In this document: positions 12,186-25,100 of the stretch, piece after piece
Position numbering within the stretch: the stretch's first letter is position 1
Layout: every line of letters starts with the position of its first letter
Assembly (NCBI RefSeq): GCF_003086295.3
Contig: NC_092051.1
Span: 76,013,772-76,077,771 of the forward strand
DNA length: 64,000 bases
Reading direction: 5' to 3'
DNA from: Arachis hypogaea
Lineage: Eukaryota; Streptophyta; Magnoliopsida; Fabales; Fabaceae
Program-made: the position numbers and the translations under genes
The notes under the pieces: model-generated
Told to the model about the DNA's origin: nothing
Database searches by the model: none
What the model saw: only the letters and a program-made list of their open reading frames with translations

Positions 12186-14207
12186 TGATGCCAGGGCATC
12201 TTAGGCTAGTTTCACTAGCCTTTTTCTTTGTTTTTAATAGGTTTTATGCACTTTCTTGAGTTATAAGTAAGCAAATGGGTTAGAAATTCATGCATACATA
12301 GATTCATATAACCATGGTTAATTTGATGCAATTTCATTAGAATTACGCTATAATCAATTGTATGCTAAGAATGATGAGAATTCTCACGACTTTAGCAAGG
12401 CTTTAATGCATGTATTGGTTGATGATAGGTGATGGAAATTATGGAAGGAAGTTGAAGAAGGAAGAGGGAGAAGATGAAGGAGAAGCAATGTTGGTGGCCA
12501 AGTTGGATCACCAACGTTGCCTCAACCGTTGAGAAGGAAGCAGAGCAATTCTTTGCATAAATTGCTGGTACTCACGTAGGAGGGAACGTTGGCAAGCCAA
12601 CGTTACCGCCAACGTTGTGATAAAATGTGCTTTTTGGAGATTTTGAAAAACTGCAGCGATGCGCACAGGTGCTACATGCGTACGCGTGGATTGGAAATTC
12701 TGGCAACCCACGCGCACGCGTACGCGTGGATGGGTAACGTTGGACCTCAAACGCTACCTCAAATGTTGGTGGCCAATGTGCACAATTGTGGCTTCGAAAT
12801 TTTGAATTTGAAAATGCGCAACGACGCGTACACGTCCATGGCGCGTACGCGTGGGCTTAACTTTTGAGAATTCACGCGCACACGAACAGCACGCGCACGC
12901 GTGGATTGGCCAACGTTGGAGGGAACATTGCCAATCCAATGCTGAGGCTAACGCTCTTCTACATGATTTGAAAACTGGAAATGGGATTTTTGCATCCACG
13001 CGCACGCGTGCAGCACGCACGCGCGTAGATGCGCATTCTGACCCCATGGACGCAAACGCGCAAGGCACGCGTACGCGTGGGTAGGAGAACGTTGGCCCTC
13101 CAACATTGAGTCAAACGCCAATGACAGCAAGTACATCTGGCTTTTGAGAAGGGCGTTTGCGTCAACGTTGGCCATCAAACGTTGACTCCAACTTGAATCA
13201 CCAGAACTTGCAATTCAAACAGATCTCTTCTCAACAGCAAGGGAGACCAATTGGAGCCATTTCAACCCAATTCCATTAGAGGCATTTTTTACTTCATTTT
13301 GACTTTTCGGTTCATTTTAGTTTTTCTACAAATTCTTTCAATTCAGGATGTATCTTTCAATTCCATTTTCCATTTTTAGAGATATGAACAACTAAACCCC
13401 TTTCATTGGGTTAGGGAGCTCTGTGTAATTCAATGGATCAATATTAGTTTTCATTCTTCTTCTTCGTTCTTTTCTCTTAATTTTGCTAGAAATCTTTCGT
13501 TCTTCATCCAATTGGATAGTTGTCTTGGGAAAGAAGCTATTCATAATTGGATCTCCTTTGAACCTTAGAAGAGGAATGAGGATATCATGCTAGAAATGCT
13601 TTCTCACATTGGATTAGATTGGGGTTTGGATGGATATAGTGACAGGTAATCCTACCAACACTTTGATCTATGAATTTGTGTGGTATAATCAGTGACTGAC
13701 CTTCATCTCTTCCCATGAGCACTTAAATCAAGGAATTGGGCAATTGTTCATGCTTAGAGAGATTAGATTGCTAAGAAATTGGGATCTAATCACCTAAGAT
13801 TGCCAAGGATATCAATGAATGCATTGATTGAGGAAGAGATGAAAAGGAACTTGATTTGGAGAATTATCACATCTCCTGACCCCAATGAGCTTTCCCATCT
13901 CTGATCTTACCCATTCTGTTTATATTCTATTTCTTTTATTTCATGATTAATCCCCATTCCCTTTTAATTTCTTGCAATTCAATTTCCATCATTTAATTTC
14001 TTGCAATTTAAGTTTCCCGCTAATTTTACTTTCTGCAATCTCAATTCAATTCTGATTTCGCTCAACTAGAACAATTCTCCAATTAACATTGATCAACCAA
14101 CCAATCCCTGTGGGATTCGACCTCACTCTATAGTGAGTTTTTACTTGACGACAATCTGGTGCACTTGTCGGTAGGAAATTGTTGAGAGACAGTTTCCGGG
14201 TGAATCA
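12186..14207 (+). repeat. 5' LTR of element F
   Basis: TGATGCCAGGGCATC...GGGTGAATCA, matching 39604-41538. Near 13275 it lacks a stretch of roughly 85 bp that holds the TATA box in the 3' LTR, so this copy probably has no core promoter. U5 carries the phrase CTGTGGGATTCGACCTCACTC near 14107. Confidence 0.9.
12495..13195. repeat. ACGCGTACGCGT / CCAACGTT word array in LTR F (5')
   Basis: Mixed array of two kinds of inverted-repeat word. The first is CpG words around ACGCGTACGCGTGG, a 12-bp palindrome plus GG, in variants such as ACGCGCACGCGT and GCGTACGCGTGGG. The second is AACGTTGGC-AA-GCCAACGTT (12585-12604) and similar CAACGTTGG words. Spacers are unrelated. The same array, with differences, is in the 3' LTR at 39900-40445. 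Confidence 0.85.
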
Positions 14208-14506
14208 AGTTTATGGCGCCATTACCGGGAATTGGTTTTGTATTGACAATTACTAAATTGGAGGATAACTAGATTGAGCATTTTTCTTTTCTTTTGATTA
14301 ATTGAATTTTAATTTCATCTGTTCATTTTCGTTTTTCTGGAATTTTTAGTTGTTTCTCTTTAATTTTACCATACTCCTTTACTTTCCCGCAAAACTAACC
14401 CACTAACTCATTAAGTGTTTGATTAATTGACTCAATTGCTCTAACCACACTTTTTCATTAATTGTGAATCCTTCACTTACTGGTTGCTGCTTGTTGTGCT
14501 ACTTGT
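14208..14506 (+). other. Element F leader with degenerate tRNA-Asp primer site
   Basis: The primer site TGGCGCCATTACCGGGAA (14214-14231) lies seven bases after the LTR. Compared with the tRNA-Asp complement TGGCGCCGTTGCCGGGGA seen intact in element H, it has three G-to-A changes. The rest up to the gag start is T-rich leader without a gene. Confidence 0.75.
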
Positions 14507-16750
14507 ATGACAGGTAGAAGAGAGGTTTCAACCTCTTTTGACAGTGAACCGGAAAGAACCTTCCTGAGATTAAGAAGGGAATCAAGAGGAAAGAGGGCTG
14601 TTGGTGAAGAAGAAGAGGAGGAAGACTTGGATATAACAACGGAGGATGATATGGAAAACCATCATGAAGGAGAGGTGAACAATCATGCCAGAAGAGGTGT
14701 AGCCAACCCTGTTGGATAAGAGAGGAGAGTTCTGGGATCATACATCAACCCAAACCCAGGAAACTATGGTAGCAGTATTCAAAAGCCAACTATCCATGCT
14801 AATAATTTTGAATTGAAGCCTCAGCTCATAACTCTTGTGCAAAACAACTGTTGTTTTGGAGGAAGTGCCAGGAGGACCCTAATGAGCATCTCACTAAATT
14901 TCAAAGGATATGTGACACAGTTAAATCTAATGGTGTTCAACCTGACACCTATAGATTGCTACTGTTTCCATTTTATTTGAGGGACATGGCTTCAAAATGG
15001 CTAGAATCATTTCCCAAGGAAAGCTTGACAACTTGGAAGGATGTAGTGAATATATTCTTAATAAGGTTCTACCCTTCACAAAAAGTAAACAGGCTGAGAA
15101 CCGAAGTGCAAACATTTAGACAGCAGGATGGTGACACCATTTATGAAGCCTGGGAGAGATTCAAAGATTTGACAAGGAAATACCCCCTGATATGTTTAAT
15201 GAGTGGGTACAACTTCATATCTTTTATGAAGGGCTGAATTGTGAATTAAAAAAAGCTGTAGACCACTCATCTGGAAGTTTCCTTAACAAGAAGAAGACCA
15301 TTGAAGAAGCCATTGATGTTATAGAGACAATGGCTAACAATAAGTATTTTTATGCCTCAGACAGAAGCAACAACAGGGGAGTCCTGGAATTAAACCATAT
15401 GGATGCAATCCTGGCCCAGAATAAGATGATCACCAAGCAACTGGCTGAATTGACTAAGCAAATAGATAAGAATCAGGCTGCAGCTATCCACACTCAACCA
15501 TCACCTCAAGGAGAGTTGGAAACAGAAGAAGGAGTTAACTAGGAAGAAGCTAATTACCTTGGAAATTCATCTAGGCAAGCTCATGATCCTTATTCTAAAA
15601 CTTATAACTCTGGTTGGAGGAACCACCCAAACTTTGGGTGGGGGAACCAACAAAACCAAGGTCAAGACCACAGACTCCATAATCCAAACCAGTATAACAA
15701 CTCCACTCATCAAAACTCCAACCAAAGACCATACTAGACCACATAAAACACTTATTCACAGCCACCATACCAAAGCTACAACAACCACTCTCAACACCCC
15801 AATTTCAACTAACCATCACCACATGATGATGACAGAATGGCCAAAATGGAAGCTATGCTTGCAAATCTTTGCAAGGAGTTTGAAGAAATAAAAAAATTCA
15901 AGGAAGAAGTGAGAGAGAGTATAAAAAGCCGAGGAGAAGTTATTAAGAATCTTGAATCTCAAGTAGGATATCTTTCACAGCAGTATCCGAAGTCCACTGA
16001 TAGTTTCCCAAGTGACACTGAGAAAAATCCAAGAGGAGAAATGAAGAAGGTGAGATGGGAAGAGTGTAAGGCAGTTACTCTTGCAAATGAAGAAACCCTT
16101 GAAGAAGACACTAGGAAGCTAACAGAGCACAGCCAAGCAAGTTCCCAGAGCAACTTGGAGAAAAAGGAACAAGGAACTAGATCTGTACAAAGAAAAGAAT
16201 TAATAAGGAAGGAAATTCCGAAACCTTATGTGCCAAAGGCACCATTTTCTCAGAGACTGAGTGGAAGTGAGAAAGAAAGGTCATATTCAAGATTCCTAGA
16301 TATGTTTGCATCCCTCAGTGTCAACATCCTATTCATCAAAACTCTCCAATAGATGCCCACATACATCAAGTGCATGAAAGAGCTGCTGACCAAGAAAGGA
16401 ACTTTAAAAGGGGGACAAACTGTGATAATGAACAAGGAATGTAGTGCCTCATCAAGAAGGACGTGCTCCTGAAGAAAAAAGATCCAGGGAGCTTTCATAT
16501 CCCCTGCACCATAGGAGAGACAAAAATTGACAGAGGATTTTGTGATCTAGGAGCTAGTATAAATGTGATGCCTCTATCTCTTATGAAGAAGTTGCAAATC
16601 AATGAGCTGAGATCCACGGATGTAATCATCCAATTGGCGGATAAAACACAGAAGCAGGCCAAAAGAGTAGTCAAAAATGTGTTGGTGAATGTGAGAAACT
16701 ACTTCCTTCCCGCTGACTTTGTTGATCTGGACATGGAGGAGAGTTACCTC
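14507..16750 (+). pseudogene. Element F gag-protease, 5' part (broken)
   Basis: Starts MTGRREVSTSF at 14507. The homologous starts in G and H begin MSGTR. The pieces run 14507-14719, 14851-15237, 15192-15542, 15837-16352 and 16463-16750, in different frames and separated by stops and small indels. The gag core is clear: ELKPQLITLVQNN, DTVKSNGVQPDTYRLLLFPF, LRDMASKWLESFPKESLTTW, FYPSQKVNRLRTEVQTF. The protease begins near 16500 with FCDLGASINVMPLSLMKKL, where DLGA replaces the usual DTGA. The coding sequence stops at ...MEESYL, where element G is inserted, and resumes at 35291. Gag would form particles and the protease would process the polyprotein. This copy cannot do either. Confidence 0.85.
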
Positions 16751-18505
16751 TGATGTGTGAAAAACGATCCAACACAAAACACACCGGCAAGTGTACCGGG
16801 TCGCATCAAGTAATAATAACTCACGTGAGTGAGGTCGATCCCACAGGAATTGAAGGATTGAGTAATTTTAGTTAGGTGGTTGATTTAGTCAAGCGAACAA
16901 GAGTTGATTTGAGTGATTTGTATCCAACAGAAGCTAAATTGCATGGAATTTAAAAGGAGAGGGATAACTGACAAGAATTTAAAGTGCAGAAGAATTAAAA
17001 GAGCTGAATCTTAAAGTGTAAGTAATGTAAATTGCAGAAACTTGAATTGCAGGAAATGTAAATAACTGAAACTTAAATTGCAAGAAATGTAAATGACTTG
17101 AATAATAAAAGGATTTGGGAGTTGGGATTACAGAAATTAAACAAGAGAAAGTAAAATGGCATTAAACAGAGAAGTAAAGGATGAATTAAATTGTAACAGA
17201 TCTAAACAAGAGAAGAATAATTGCTTGAGAAGACAAACAGAAAGTAAAATGTAGCTTAATTGTAATAACTAAAAGAAAGTTAAAGATCTCAGGGGTCAAG
17301 AGACTAGAAATCCAAGTCTAGATCTTACTGCCTTCCTTGATCCAACTCAAAGAACAATTACAAACAAATTTAAAGTTCAAAACAGTAAAGAAACTTTGAA
17401 TTCAAATCATTGAATTCTTGAATTATGCAGAGAAAGGAACACAGAGATCTCAAGGTGAGATTGAGATAGAATTTCCCCAATTCTCAACACCCAAGACTCA
17501 AGCAAAGTATGTAGAAAAGAAAACAAGAAAACCCAGAGGAAGAGAACTCAATTCTCCTCCCAATTCTCTCAAAATTACAAGTGAAAATTATAAAAAAAGA
17601 AAAAGGTTAAAGTAAAAGTCCCACAGGTGCCCTCTAAATCAAACTAGCTTCTATTTATACCCTTCCTTCTAATGATCATTAAGCCTTGAATTTGGGCCCT
17701 TGGCCTTGATAGAATTGGATTGAAGATAGCCTCTGTTCATTGCCCTTGGTCTTGAGAAGAAACCTGTTTGCATAATGGACTTTGGGATCATTCACGTTTG
17801 AGTCAACGCTTGAGGCAAACGTTGACTTAAACGTCTTCTATTAGCATTATGAAGAATGGAGGTTTGCTGTCACTCACGTTTGAGGTCAAACGTGAGCTCA
17901 AACGTGATTCTCTCCAGGGTAATTTTCAGCCAATGTTTGACCTTACGTTATAGGCAAATATTGGCGCAAACGTTAAGTCCTCCTGGGTGTATTATTGAGC
18001 CAACGTTTGACCTCACGTTTGAGGCAAACGTTGGCGCAAATGTTAGCTTCTCCTGGGTGTATTATTGAGCCAACGTTTGACCTCATGTTTGAGGCAAACG
18101 TTGGCGCACATGTTGGCTTCCTCCAGGGTAGCTTTGCTGTTATCCACGTTTGAGTTAACGTTGGAGGCAAACGTTGACTCAAACGTGATCTTCTTAATGT
18201 TGCCTTCATTTCCATTCCTGCCATCCCCTTTCTTCAACCTTCCTCCAAGCCTTTTGGTCACCTATCATCACTCAACAAATGCATCAAAGCGATGCTAAAA
18301 TCATGAGACTTCTTCTCATCCTTGACATATAAGCAATTATAGCATAAAACTCATGAAAATGCATTAATTTACTCATAGTTGATTGATTCCAAGTACACAT
18401 GAATTTCTACCAAAATGGCTTACTTGTAACTCAAGAAAGTGTATAAAACCTATTAAAAACAAAGGAAAAATACTAGTAAAACTAGGCTAAGATGCCTTGG
18501 CATCA
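16751..18505 (-). repeat. Element G LTR1 (left, 3' LTR of body 1)
   Basis: TGATGTGTGA...CTTGGCATCA, 1755 bp. TATA box in minus sense at 17652-17659. PPT position and hairpin follow at 18506-18542. Confidence 0.9.
17790..18195. repeat. CCAACGTTTG...CAAACGTTGG array in LTR1 of G
   Basis: Three units of about 69 bp. Each has CCAACGTTTG, a short loop CCTCACGTTTGAGG, and CAAACGTTGG, which makes a 10-bp inverted repeat. Outer words CACGTTTGAGT and ACTCAAACGT flank them. Confidence 0.85.
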
Positions 18506-19532
18506 CAACACCAAAGTTAAATCTTGCTGGTCCCCAAGCAAGCATCAAACATAAGAGAGAATGACATGAAACAGAGAAGTATGCATATCCTTATTGAGCA
18601 TATAGTTGAATTCAGTCCATGGGATTTTTATGCAGACAATGGTGGTTCATTTATTGTTTGCTGTTACATAAGAGATGTTTCCTTAAAGGTTTTCTAAGTT
18701 TGCTGCTATAAGGCTTTACTTTTGCTTGTTTCCTTGCAAACTTTTCCTTCTTTATTTTGCTCAGAGAGCTTATTATTCTTTGAAGGCTTGGTGGCAAATG
18801 TTGCAGCAGCCTTTGACTTAATTTTGCTCAACATTCCTTCACCACAGACACATGGCTCACCCTTTTCTTCCTAGGATCATTGATGCCCAGCATCTCTTTG
18901 GATAACTAAATGTTTTGTGGCTAGGTTGCTCTTTATTGTGGACTTTTATTTGGCAATCCCAAATCAGTTGATCTAAGTGGTCAAGTTTTGAAATACTCCT
19001 CAGAACTTACATGTCCAAGCATATCCTAGTACAAAAACACCACAGGCATGTGTCCTAGGGTCCAAGCTATTGGTGCCTAGCCTTATCAATTGTTTTCTTT
19101 GCTACTCTTGGCTTTTTCTCTTTCTTTTTATTTCTGTTTTATTTCATTTTCAAGGAATTTTTAATGATACAAGCCTTTACAACAGCAAACTAGTTCATTT
19201 CTCCAAAGAACATATCATTATGCAGCATTTATTTTATGAGCCATGCATTAAATCAACAAATATCACCACTAACTTTCATTCTAACTTATGCAACATTGGA
19301 TATGTACTTCCTAATTCAAACATTTCTCTTTTATTGAATTAAAATGGCACAGGGGACAAAGCATGCATTTAGTCAAGTGAAAGTGAATAAACACAAGAAC
19401 ACACTTAGGCTAGCCTACTTATTGCAAAGTTAAACAGACAGGATGCAAAAACTATTAAAGTAAAATGACTATCAACTAAACAAGCATGCTCTTTCTTTAT
19501 TGAATGTGATAAGCAAAGAGCAATTCCACCTT
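18506..19532 (-). other. 3' UTR of G body 1
   Basis: Noncoding. It holds the PPT-position word (18508-18519, one mismatch), a hairpin at 18523-18542 (CTTGCTG/AAGCAAG around GTCCCC, one mismatch), and a block near 19010-19082 that is shared with the 3' UTRs of F and H. Confidence 0.7.
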
Positions 19533-21019
19533 TCATTTGTCTTTTTTTTTCTTCTCATTTGCTTGTTTACTGGTTTCTCCCTTACTTTTTCCTGTTAGCT
19601 TTTGCCAGAATCCAGCTTTTTTGTTGTCTCTTTTACTCTATCTTCAAGGAGTAATGCTTTGTCTACTTCTCTTTCACTCCTCTCCTTGAAGTATTCATCA
19701 TAAGTTGGAAATACTGGTTCCATATTGTGTAGATGATCCAAAATATAGCTCAACTTTATTTGGCCATTTATGTTATAGTCAGCTTGAACTCCATACCTTG
19801 CATCCTGAAGGGTTGTGAATTCCTTGAAAGCTCTCATATTCTCAGCTTGATGTTGGGTCAATTGGTTAAATGATTCATGAAATTGGAAAGCTTGTTCCTG
19901 TTGCATTACTAAGGATCTTGACTCATAATCCCTTTGTTGACTTATCATCCGCAACTGAAGCTCCTCTTGTCTTTGTTGAGACCTCGTGTACTGTGAATGG
20001 AATTCTTCCTGCTTCTCTTGAATTCCCATGTACTGTTGTGACAACCTTTCAATTGCCTCTTGCATCTGAACCATGTCCATATTGTTCTGTGGTTAGAATT
20101 GTTGCTGTTCCTCCTGTTCTCCTTGTGGTTCTTCTTGTGGTTCTCCTCTTCTTCTCCCTTTTTGTGGCCTTCGACTCTCTGTGACAATCATCATCCTCTC
20201 GAAGGTTACAGGTAGGCCTGGATTCAACCATGTTGGGTTTGCATCCTCCATTGGCACTTTGGCCTTCATACACAGCCGCATGATTGTACTTGGGTAGTGT
20301 AGCAAAGCTCCAGCCGAATTCTTTTCTGCAATCCTTTGAATATCACTTGCAATGATCTCGTGAACCTTCACTTCTCCTCCCACTATTATACAATATAATA
20401 TGACAGCTCTTTTTTTGTTGACCTCTGAAGTGTTCACTGTGCCTAAGATTGATCTCTTTACTAGCTCATACCACCCTTTTACTTCAGGGGTGATATCTCC
20501 TCTTCTCAAGTATTTGTACTTATTGTTGGCATCTCCTACCCAATCCGTGTTCACCACACAGATTTCACTAGTAATTTCATCATAGTTTGGGTCTTCACTT
20601 ATTCTTTGGTGGTACCCTGGCTCATCAAAATCGACTGTGCGTAGGCCTAAGACTTTCATGATAGCATTTGAACGGAAATCCACTTCCGTTCCTTGTACAA
20701 AGCTCTTGTAAGTTGGAGCTGTATTCATATCAAGCCTTGGGGTATTAGCATAGAATTCCCTTATGATGTTTGCATTGATCTTAGTGATTGGTGAGGTGAG
20801 CTCTTCCCATCTCCTCTTTTTAATCTTGGCTTTCATTTCCTGGCATCCTTTATCCTGTAATAGAATTGGGACTTCCGGATATATATTTTTATCATTCATC
20901 CGTTCCAGTTGAAGTTGGTGGTACCATGATTTGAACTTCCATCGATCATATTTGGGTTCACTTTCTTCAACCATGGGATCCTTTCCTCTTCTTCGTTTGG
21001 CCCTTGAAGAAGAAGCCAT
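19533..21019 (-). pseudogene. G body 1 ORF2, 'putative plant transposon protein', broken
   Basis: Starts MASSSRAKRRRGKDP at 21019 and shares its layout with the intact ORF2 of H. In order it has a basic N-terminus, LTSPITKINANIIREFYANTPR, the VDF motif, GWYELVKRSILGTVNTSEV, the YCIIVGGEVKVHEIIASDI segment, HYPSTIMRLCMKAKVP, an acidic/Gln-rich linker, and a C-terminal coiled coil (MQEAIERLSQQY onward). An in-frame TAA at 20093-20095 replaces a Gln codon that is intact in body 2. A frameshift near 19620 spoils the basic C-terminus. Function unknown. Confidence 0.8.
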
Positions 21020-22064
21020 ACTCCTTTGAGTGGTTGGTAGCGCTGAGGTTAAGAGTTGATGGGGAAGATTTGGATAATGTGATGTACTCTTGGAAGAAAA
21101 GTGTTTAAAGTGCACGTGAACAAAGGTGTTTTGTTGCACAAGGTACAGTTTCTAAGCCTTAGTAGTGAAGAATACAAGGCTTGATTATGCAAGATGTGTG
21201 TGACTTCTTCGTTCATGTGCATGGCTCAAGTGAGGCTTTTTATGGTCACTTTTATGAAAGATGGATGGTTAGGATTCATAGGGACAATTTATAAATCAAT
21301 GGTGTGCATGCAAAGTTGAATGAGGACAAAATTTTGCCTCTTCATGAAGTGCATCTCTTCGGTCATCAAAGTACTTTTCCAGGGTTGTACAGATTCTCCC
21401 TTCAAGCCATATGATCCACTTTTGTCCTTATGCTAACTTACCTTTCTTTGTCTTGTCCCCTCCATTGAATAGTTCTCTGACTACCTAACAATCACAACAA
21501 GACAAGCATTATCAAACTGCAACAAGAGAACCTTTCATATCTAGAACTATAGATTGACTATCATTCCTTATGCTTATTTAACCGTGACTTCCTTTTGTAT
21601 ATTTTTGGAGGACACCAAACTTAATGTTTGGTTGTATAGTCCATAATGATGCTTCCTCCAACTATTGCCTTTTAAAATTTCAATGTCACTTTCGGTTAAA
21701 TCTTCATAAGAGGTACTTTTTTTTTAAATATATATATTGTTGTACTTTCATGAGATTCAAAACTCAAAAGATTCTTGACTTTCATGGCTTGTTCTTGCAA
21801 TATGTACCACACCAGGTTGAACATATGTCATAATGTGCTGGAGGGCACACCAAACTTAGAACTCGATCATATGCCCTCCAATGCCATGAACAGTTGCCAA
21901 TTTTGTCTAGAAAGAATTGAATTCAAGTTAGTGCAACAATTATTATTCATATTGAAACATTAAAGACAAGAAAACTAAATCATGGGCTGCCTCCCATGGA
22001 GCGCTCGTTTATTGTCACTAGCTTGACATTCGCCCCCATTAGGGTGGTTGACGATTGTAGTATC
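21020..22064 (-). other. G body 1 spacer between ORF2 and gag-pro
   Basis: No gene. PPT-like words lie in minus sense at 21612-21623 and 21847-21858 (ACACCAAACTTA on plus). The first is part of a hairpin CCAAAC-TTAAT-GTTTGG (21615-21631). A run of T and AT repeats lies near 21720. Confidence 0.65.
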
Positions 22065-24895
22065 TCAGCTTGTCCCCCTCACTGTGAGCTTCCTTTTTGT
22101 TTCTTGATGTTCAATTTCAGCATGCTAAAGTGAGAGTATTTTGCAAACTCTGTAGTAGTCATTGGCTTGCTGGCTTGTTCCTAACTGTTGATAGATCAAC
22201 TGTACTTCATCACCCTTGGAGAACCCCTTTTGAGTCTTTTTCCTGCTTTTCTTTCTTCTTTTTGTTAATCCTTCTTCTTTGACAGTGGACTTTATTTTGG
22301 GATTCTCCTTATTAGTGGTCAACACTTCAATTTCTTCTTTAGTTCCTTCATCACTCTGCATCGTCTCGTTATCTTTTCTTCTTGTTGTGTTGTCTGTTTC
22401 TTGCTTTGGAAGGTGATTACTAGTTGTCTTATTAATTCCTTCCTTCCATTGCAAGTCTTTCTTGTCAGTTTCCATGCAATTTTTCTTTTCATCAATGAGC
22501 TGTGTTTCTGGAAATACATTCAGAGTGATGCTTTCATTATGCATTCTGAGGGTCAGCTCTCCTTGCTCCATGTCTATAATAGCCCTAGCTGTGGCAAAGA
22601 ATGGTCTTCCAAGTATGATGGAATCACCTTCATCCTCATCTAAGTCTAAGACCACAAAGTCTGTAGGGAATATGAATTTGTCCACCTTAACTAGAAGGTT
22701 TTCAATCACACCCCAGATCGCTAACTTGTCCATTAATTCTAGAGACATTTGTATTGGCTTCACTTCCTCTATGCACAGCTTTCTCACCAGAGAGGATGGC
22801 ATCAGATTGATACTAGCCCCTAAGTCACAGATTGCCTTGTTGATGATTATACTGCCGATGGTACAATGTAGAAGGAAACTTCCGGGATCTTCAAGTTTGG
22901 GTTGAAGCCCTTTTTGAATTAATGCCTTGCATTCTTCAGTGAGCAATATAGTTTCGTTCTCATGCCAACTCTTCTTCTTGTTAATAAGCTCTTTCAAGAA
23001 CTTTGCATATAGAGGCATCTGCTCTAGTCCCTCAACCAGTGGAATATTTATCTCCAATTTCTTGAAGACTTCAAGAAATTTAGAGAAATGTTGGTCCTTA
23101 GTCTCCTTGTTAAACCTTTAGGGATATGGCAATGGAGGTGTGATGTTCACTCCCTTCCTGTGATCCTTGGTTGGTTCTTCCATTGCTTGATCCTGCTTCC
23201 CTGTTATCACATCCTTGTTGCTGGCTTCCTCTTTCTCTGTTGGCTCTTTGTTTCTTTTCTTAGGCTTTTTGGTTGCTTCTTTGTTGTCCACCAATGTCTT
23301 TTCACTCCTTAGCTGTATAGCTTTGCACTCCTCTTTTGGATTAGGAATGGTGTCGCTTGGTAATGAGCTTGATGGTCTCTCAATAGCAATTTGCTTGGAA
23401 AGCTGTCCAATCTACCTTTCCATATTTTTCATGGAAGCTTCCTGGTTCTTTGTTGTCATTTCTTGGTGCTTCATCATTTTCTCCATTAAGAGCTCCAATT
23501 GGTGATCCTCTGAGATTCTTGTGAGATTGGTTGGTTATGGGGTGTTGAGGGTTGATGGTAAGTGTTTTGGTTGGTGGTTTGATTATTGGATGGATGATGG
23601 TTAGAGTTGGGGTAAGTGTTTTGGGGTTTTCTGTATGTATTTTGGTTATTATTTTACTGGTTGTTGTGGTTTGTGTTTTTCCAACTATTTTGGGTTGAAT
23701 TCCTTTGCCATGGCTGTTGAGTCTTAATGTGATTGTCTTCCCATTTGAGGTTTGGGTGGTTCTTCCAAGACGGGTTATAAGTGTCACTATAAACCTCGTT
23801 GTGTCCAGGGCCTTGATTGTGCATATAATTCACTTGTTCTTGCTGTTGATCTTCACAAGCTTCTTCACGTTGCCCCCATGTGGTTGCTGGCTGACTTGTA
23901 TTTACTGCTGCAACTTGGAGGCTATTAATCCTCTTGGCCATTTGCTCAAATTGTTGCTGAATTTGCTGCTGCATTATTTTGTTTTGAGCTAGGATTGAGT
24001 TCACTCCTTCCAACTCCATCACTCCTTTCCTTTGTGATGGTTGGCGTTGCCTTTGGTGAGCAAAGAAATATTGGTTGTTAGCGACCATATCAATGAGATT
24101 TTGGGCCTCCTCTGCAGTCTTCATCAATTGTAAAGAGCCCCCTGCTGAGTGATCCAGAGCCTCCTGAGATTTCAATGTCAAGCCTTCATAAAAATTCTGC
24201 AATATGTCCCATTCATTGAACATTTTAGGAGGGCACTTCCTGATTAGAGCCTTGTATCTCTCCCGTGCCTCATAGATGGGTTCAGTATCCATATGTGTGA
24301 ATGTTTGTACTTCAGTCTTCAACCTAATAATCCTCTGAGGTGGGTAAAATTTGGCAAGGAACTTGCTCACTAGATCTTCCCAATTATTGATGCTATCTCT
24401 TGGGAATGACTCCAACCATTGAGTAGCTTTGTCTCTGAGGGAAAATGGAAACAACAGCAACTTGTAAAAGTCAGGATGTACACCATTGGTTTTGACAGTA
24501 TCACAAATCCTCAGAAAGGTGGATAAGTGTTGGTTTGGGTCTTTAAGTGGTCCTCCTCCATAGGAGCAGTTGTTTTGAACCAAGATGATGAGCTGTGGCT
24601 TCAGTTCAAAGTTTTTTGCATTAACATTTGGGGTAAGAATGCTACTCCCACAATGTCTAGGATTTGCAGATGTATAGAAAGCCAAAAATCTTCTTTGTGG
24701 TGGATTGTTGTTGTTGTTTGCTGCTTCTGCTGGTGGATTTGTTGGGTTTGTTGAGTGTTCCTCCATATCTTGGAATTATTCTTCTGAATCCTCTTCTCCA
24801 ACAATGCCTTTCCCTCTTTCTGCTCTTCTTAATCTCCTGAGGGTTCTTTCGTCTTGTTCACAAAACGAGTGTATAGCTCCCCTTGTCCCTGACAT
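22065..24895 (-). pseudogene. G body 1 gag-protease with integrase-like tail, broken
   Basis: Starts MSGTRGAIHSF at 24895. A TAA about 40 codons in (24773-24775) interrupts it. The gag core (LRDKATQWLESFPRDSINNW, FYPPQRIIRLKTEVQTF) is readable at 24766-23654. That ORF ends in a Q/N-rich tract at a TAA directly after NHNNQ. Body 2 has Gln at this codon. The protease (CDLGASINLMP, then LGRPFFATARAIIDMEQGELTL) is readable in 23057-22125. The C-terminus KGDEVQLIYQQLG...YYRVCKILSL resembles the end of an Athila integrase. A GAG-to-TAG change then cuts it short. No RT, RNase H or integrase core lies between protease and tail. Confidence 0.8.
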
Positions 24896-25076
24896 ACAAG
24901 CCAAACATAAAAATCACACAAAACTAGAAAATCAGTAACACTTCAATCTATTGCTAGAGTGAAGTTTTGGTTAGCTTAGGCAAATATTCAAACAGTTAAT
25001 GTGTTAGCTGAAAACAAAAGAAAAAAAATGCTTAATCTAGATCACCACCTCACATAATCATTTTCAACCTAATCAA

Positions 25077-25094
25077 TCCCCGGCAACGGCGCAA
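25077..25094 (-). other. Primer binding site of G body 1
   Basis: Plus-strand TCCCCGGCAACGGCGCAA, next to LTR2. It equals the tRNA-Asp 3' end with one mismatch near the end. The stretch 24896-25076 is leader without a gene. Confidence 0.8.
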
Positions 25095-25100
25095 AAAACT

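Noticed and set aside
12589..13178. ORFs on both strands rich in Arg, Ala and His
   Set aside because: Products of the ACGCGTACGCGT array in the F LTR. The same applies to the ORFs at 40006-40433 and 63508-63988.
19870..20184. Plus-strand hydrophobic ORF opposite the G ORF2 (also at 28295-28570 and 54135-54474)
   Set aside because: Antisense of Gln/Glu-rich coding sequence, which reads as Leu/Val/Ser-rich. It is a mirror artefact, although it looks like membrane segments.
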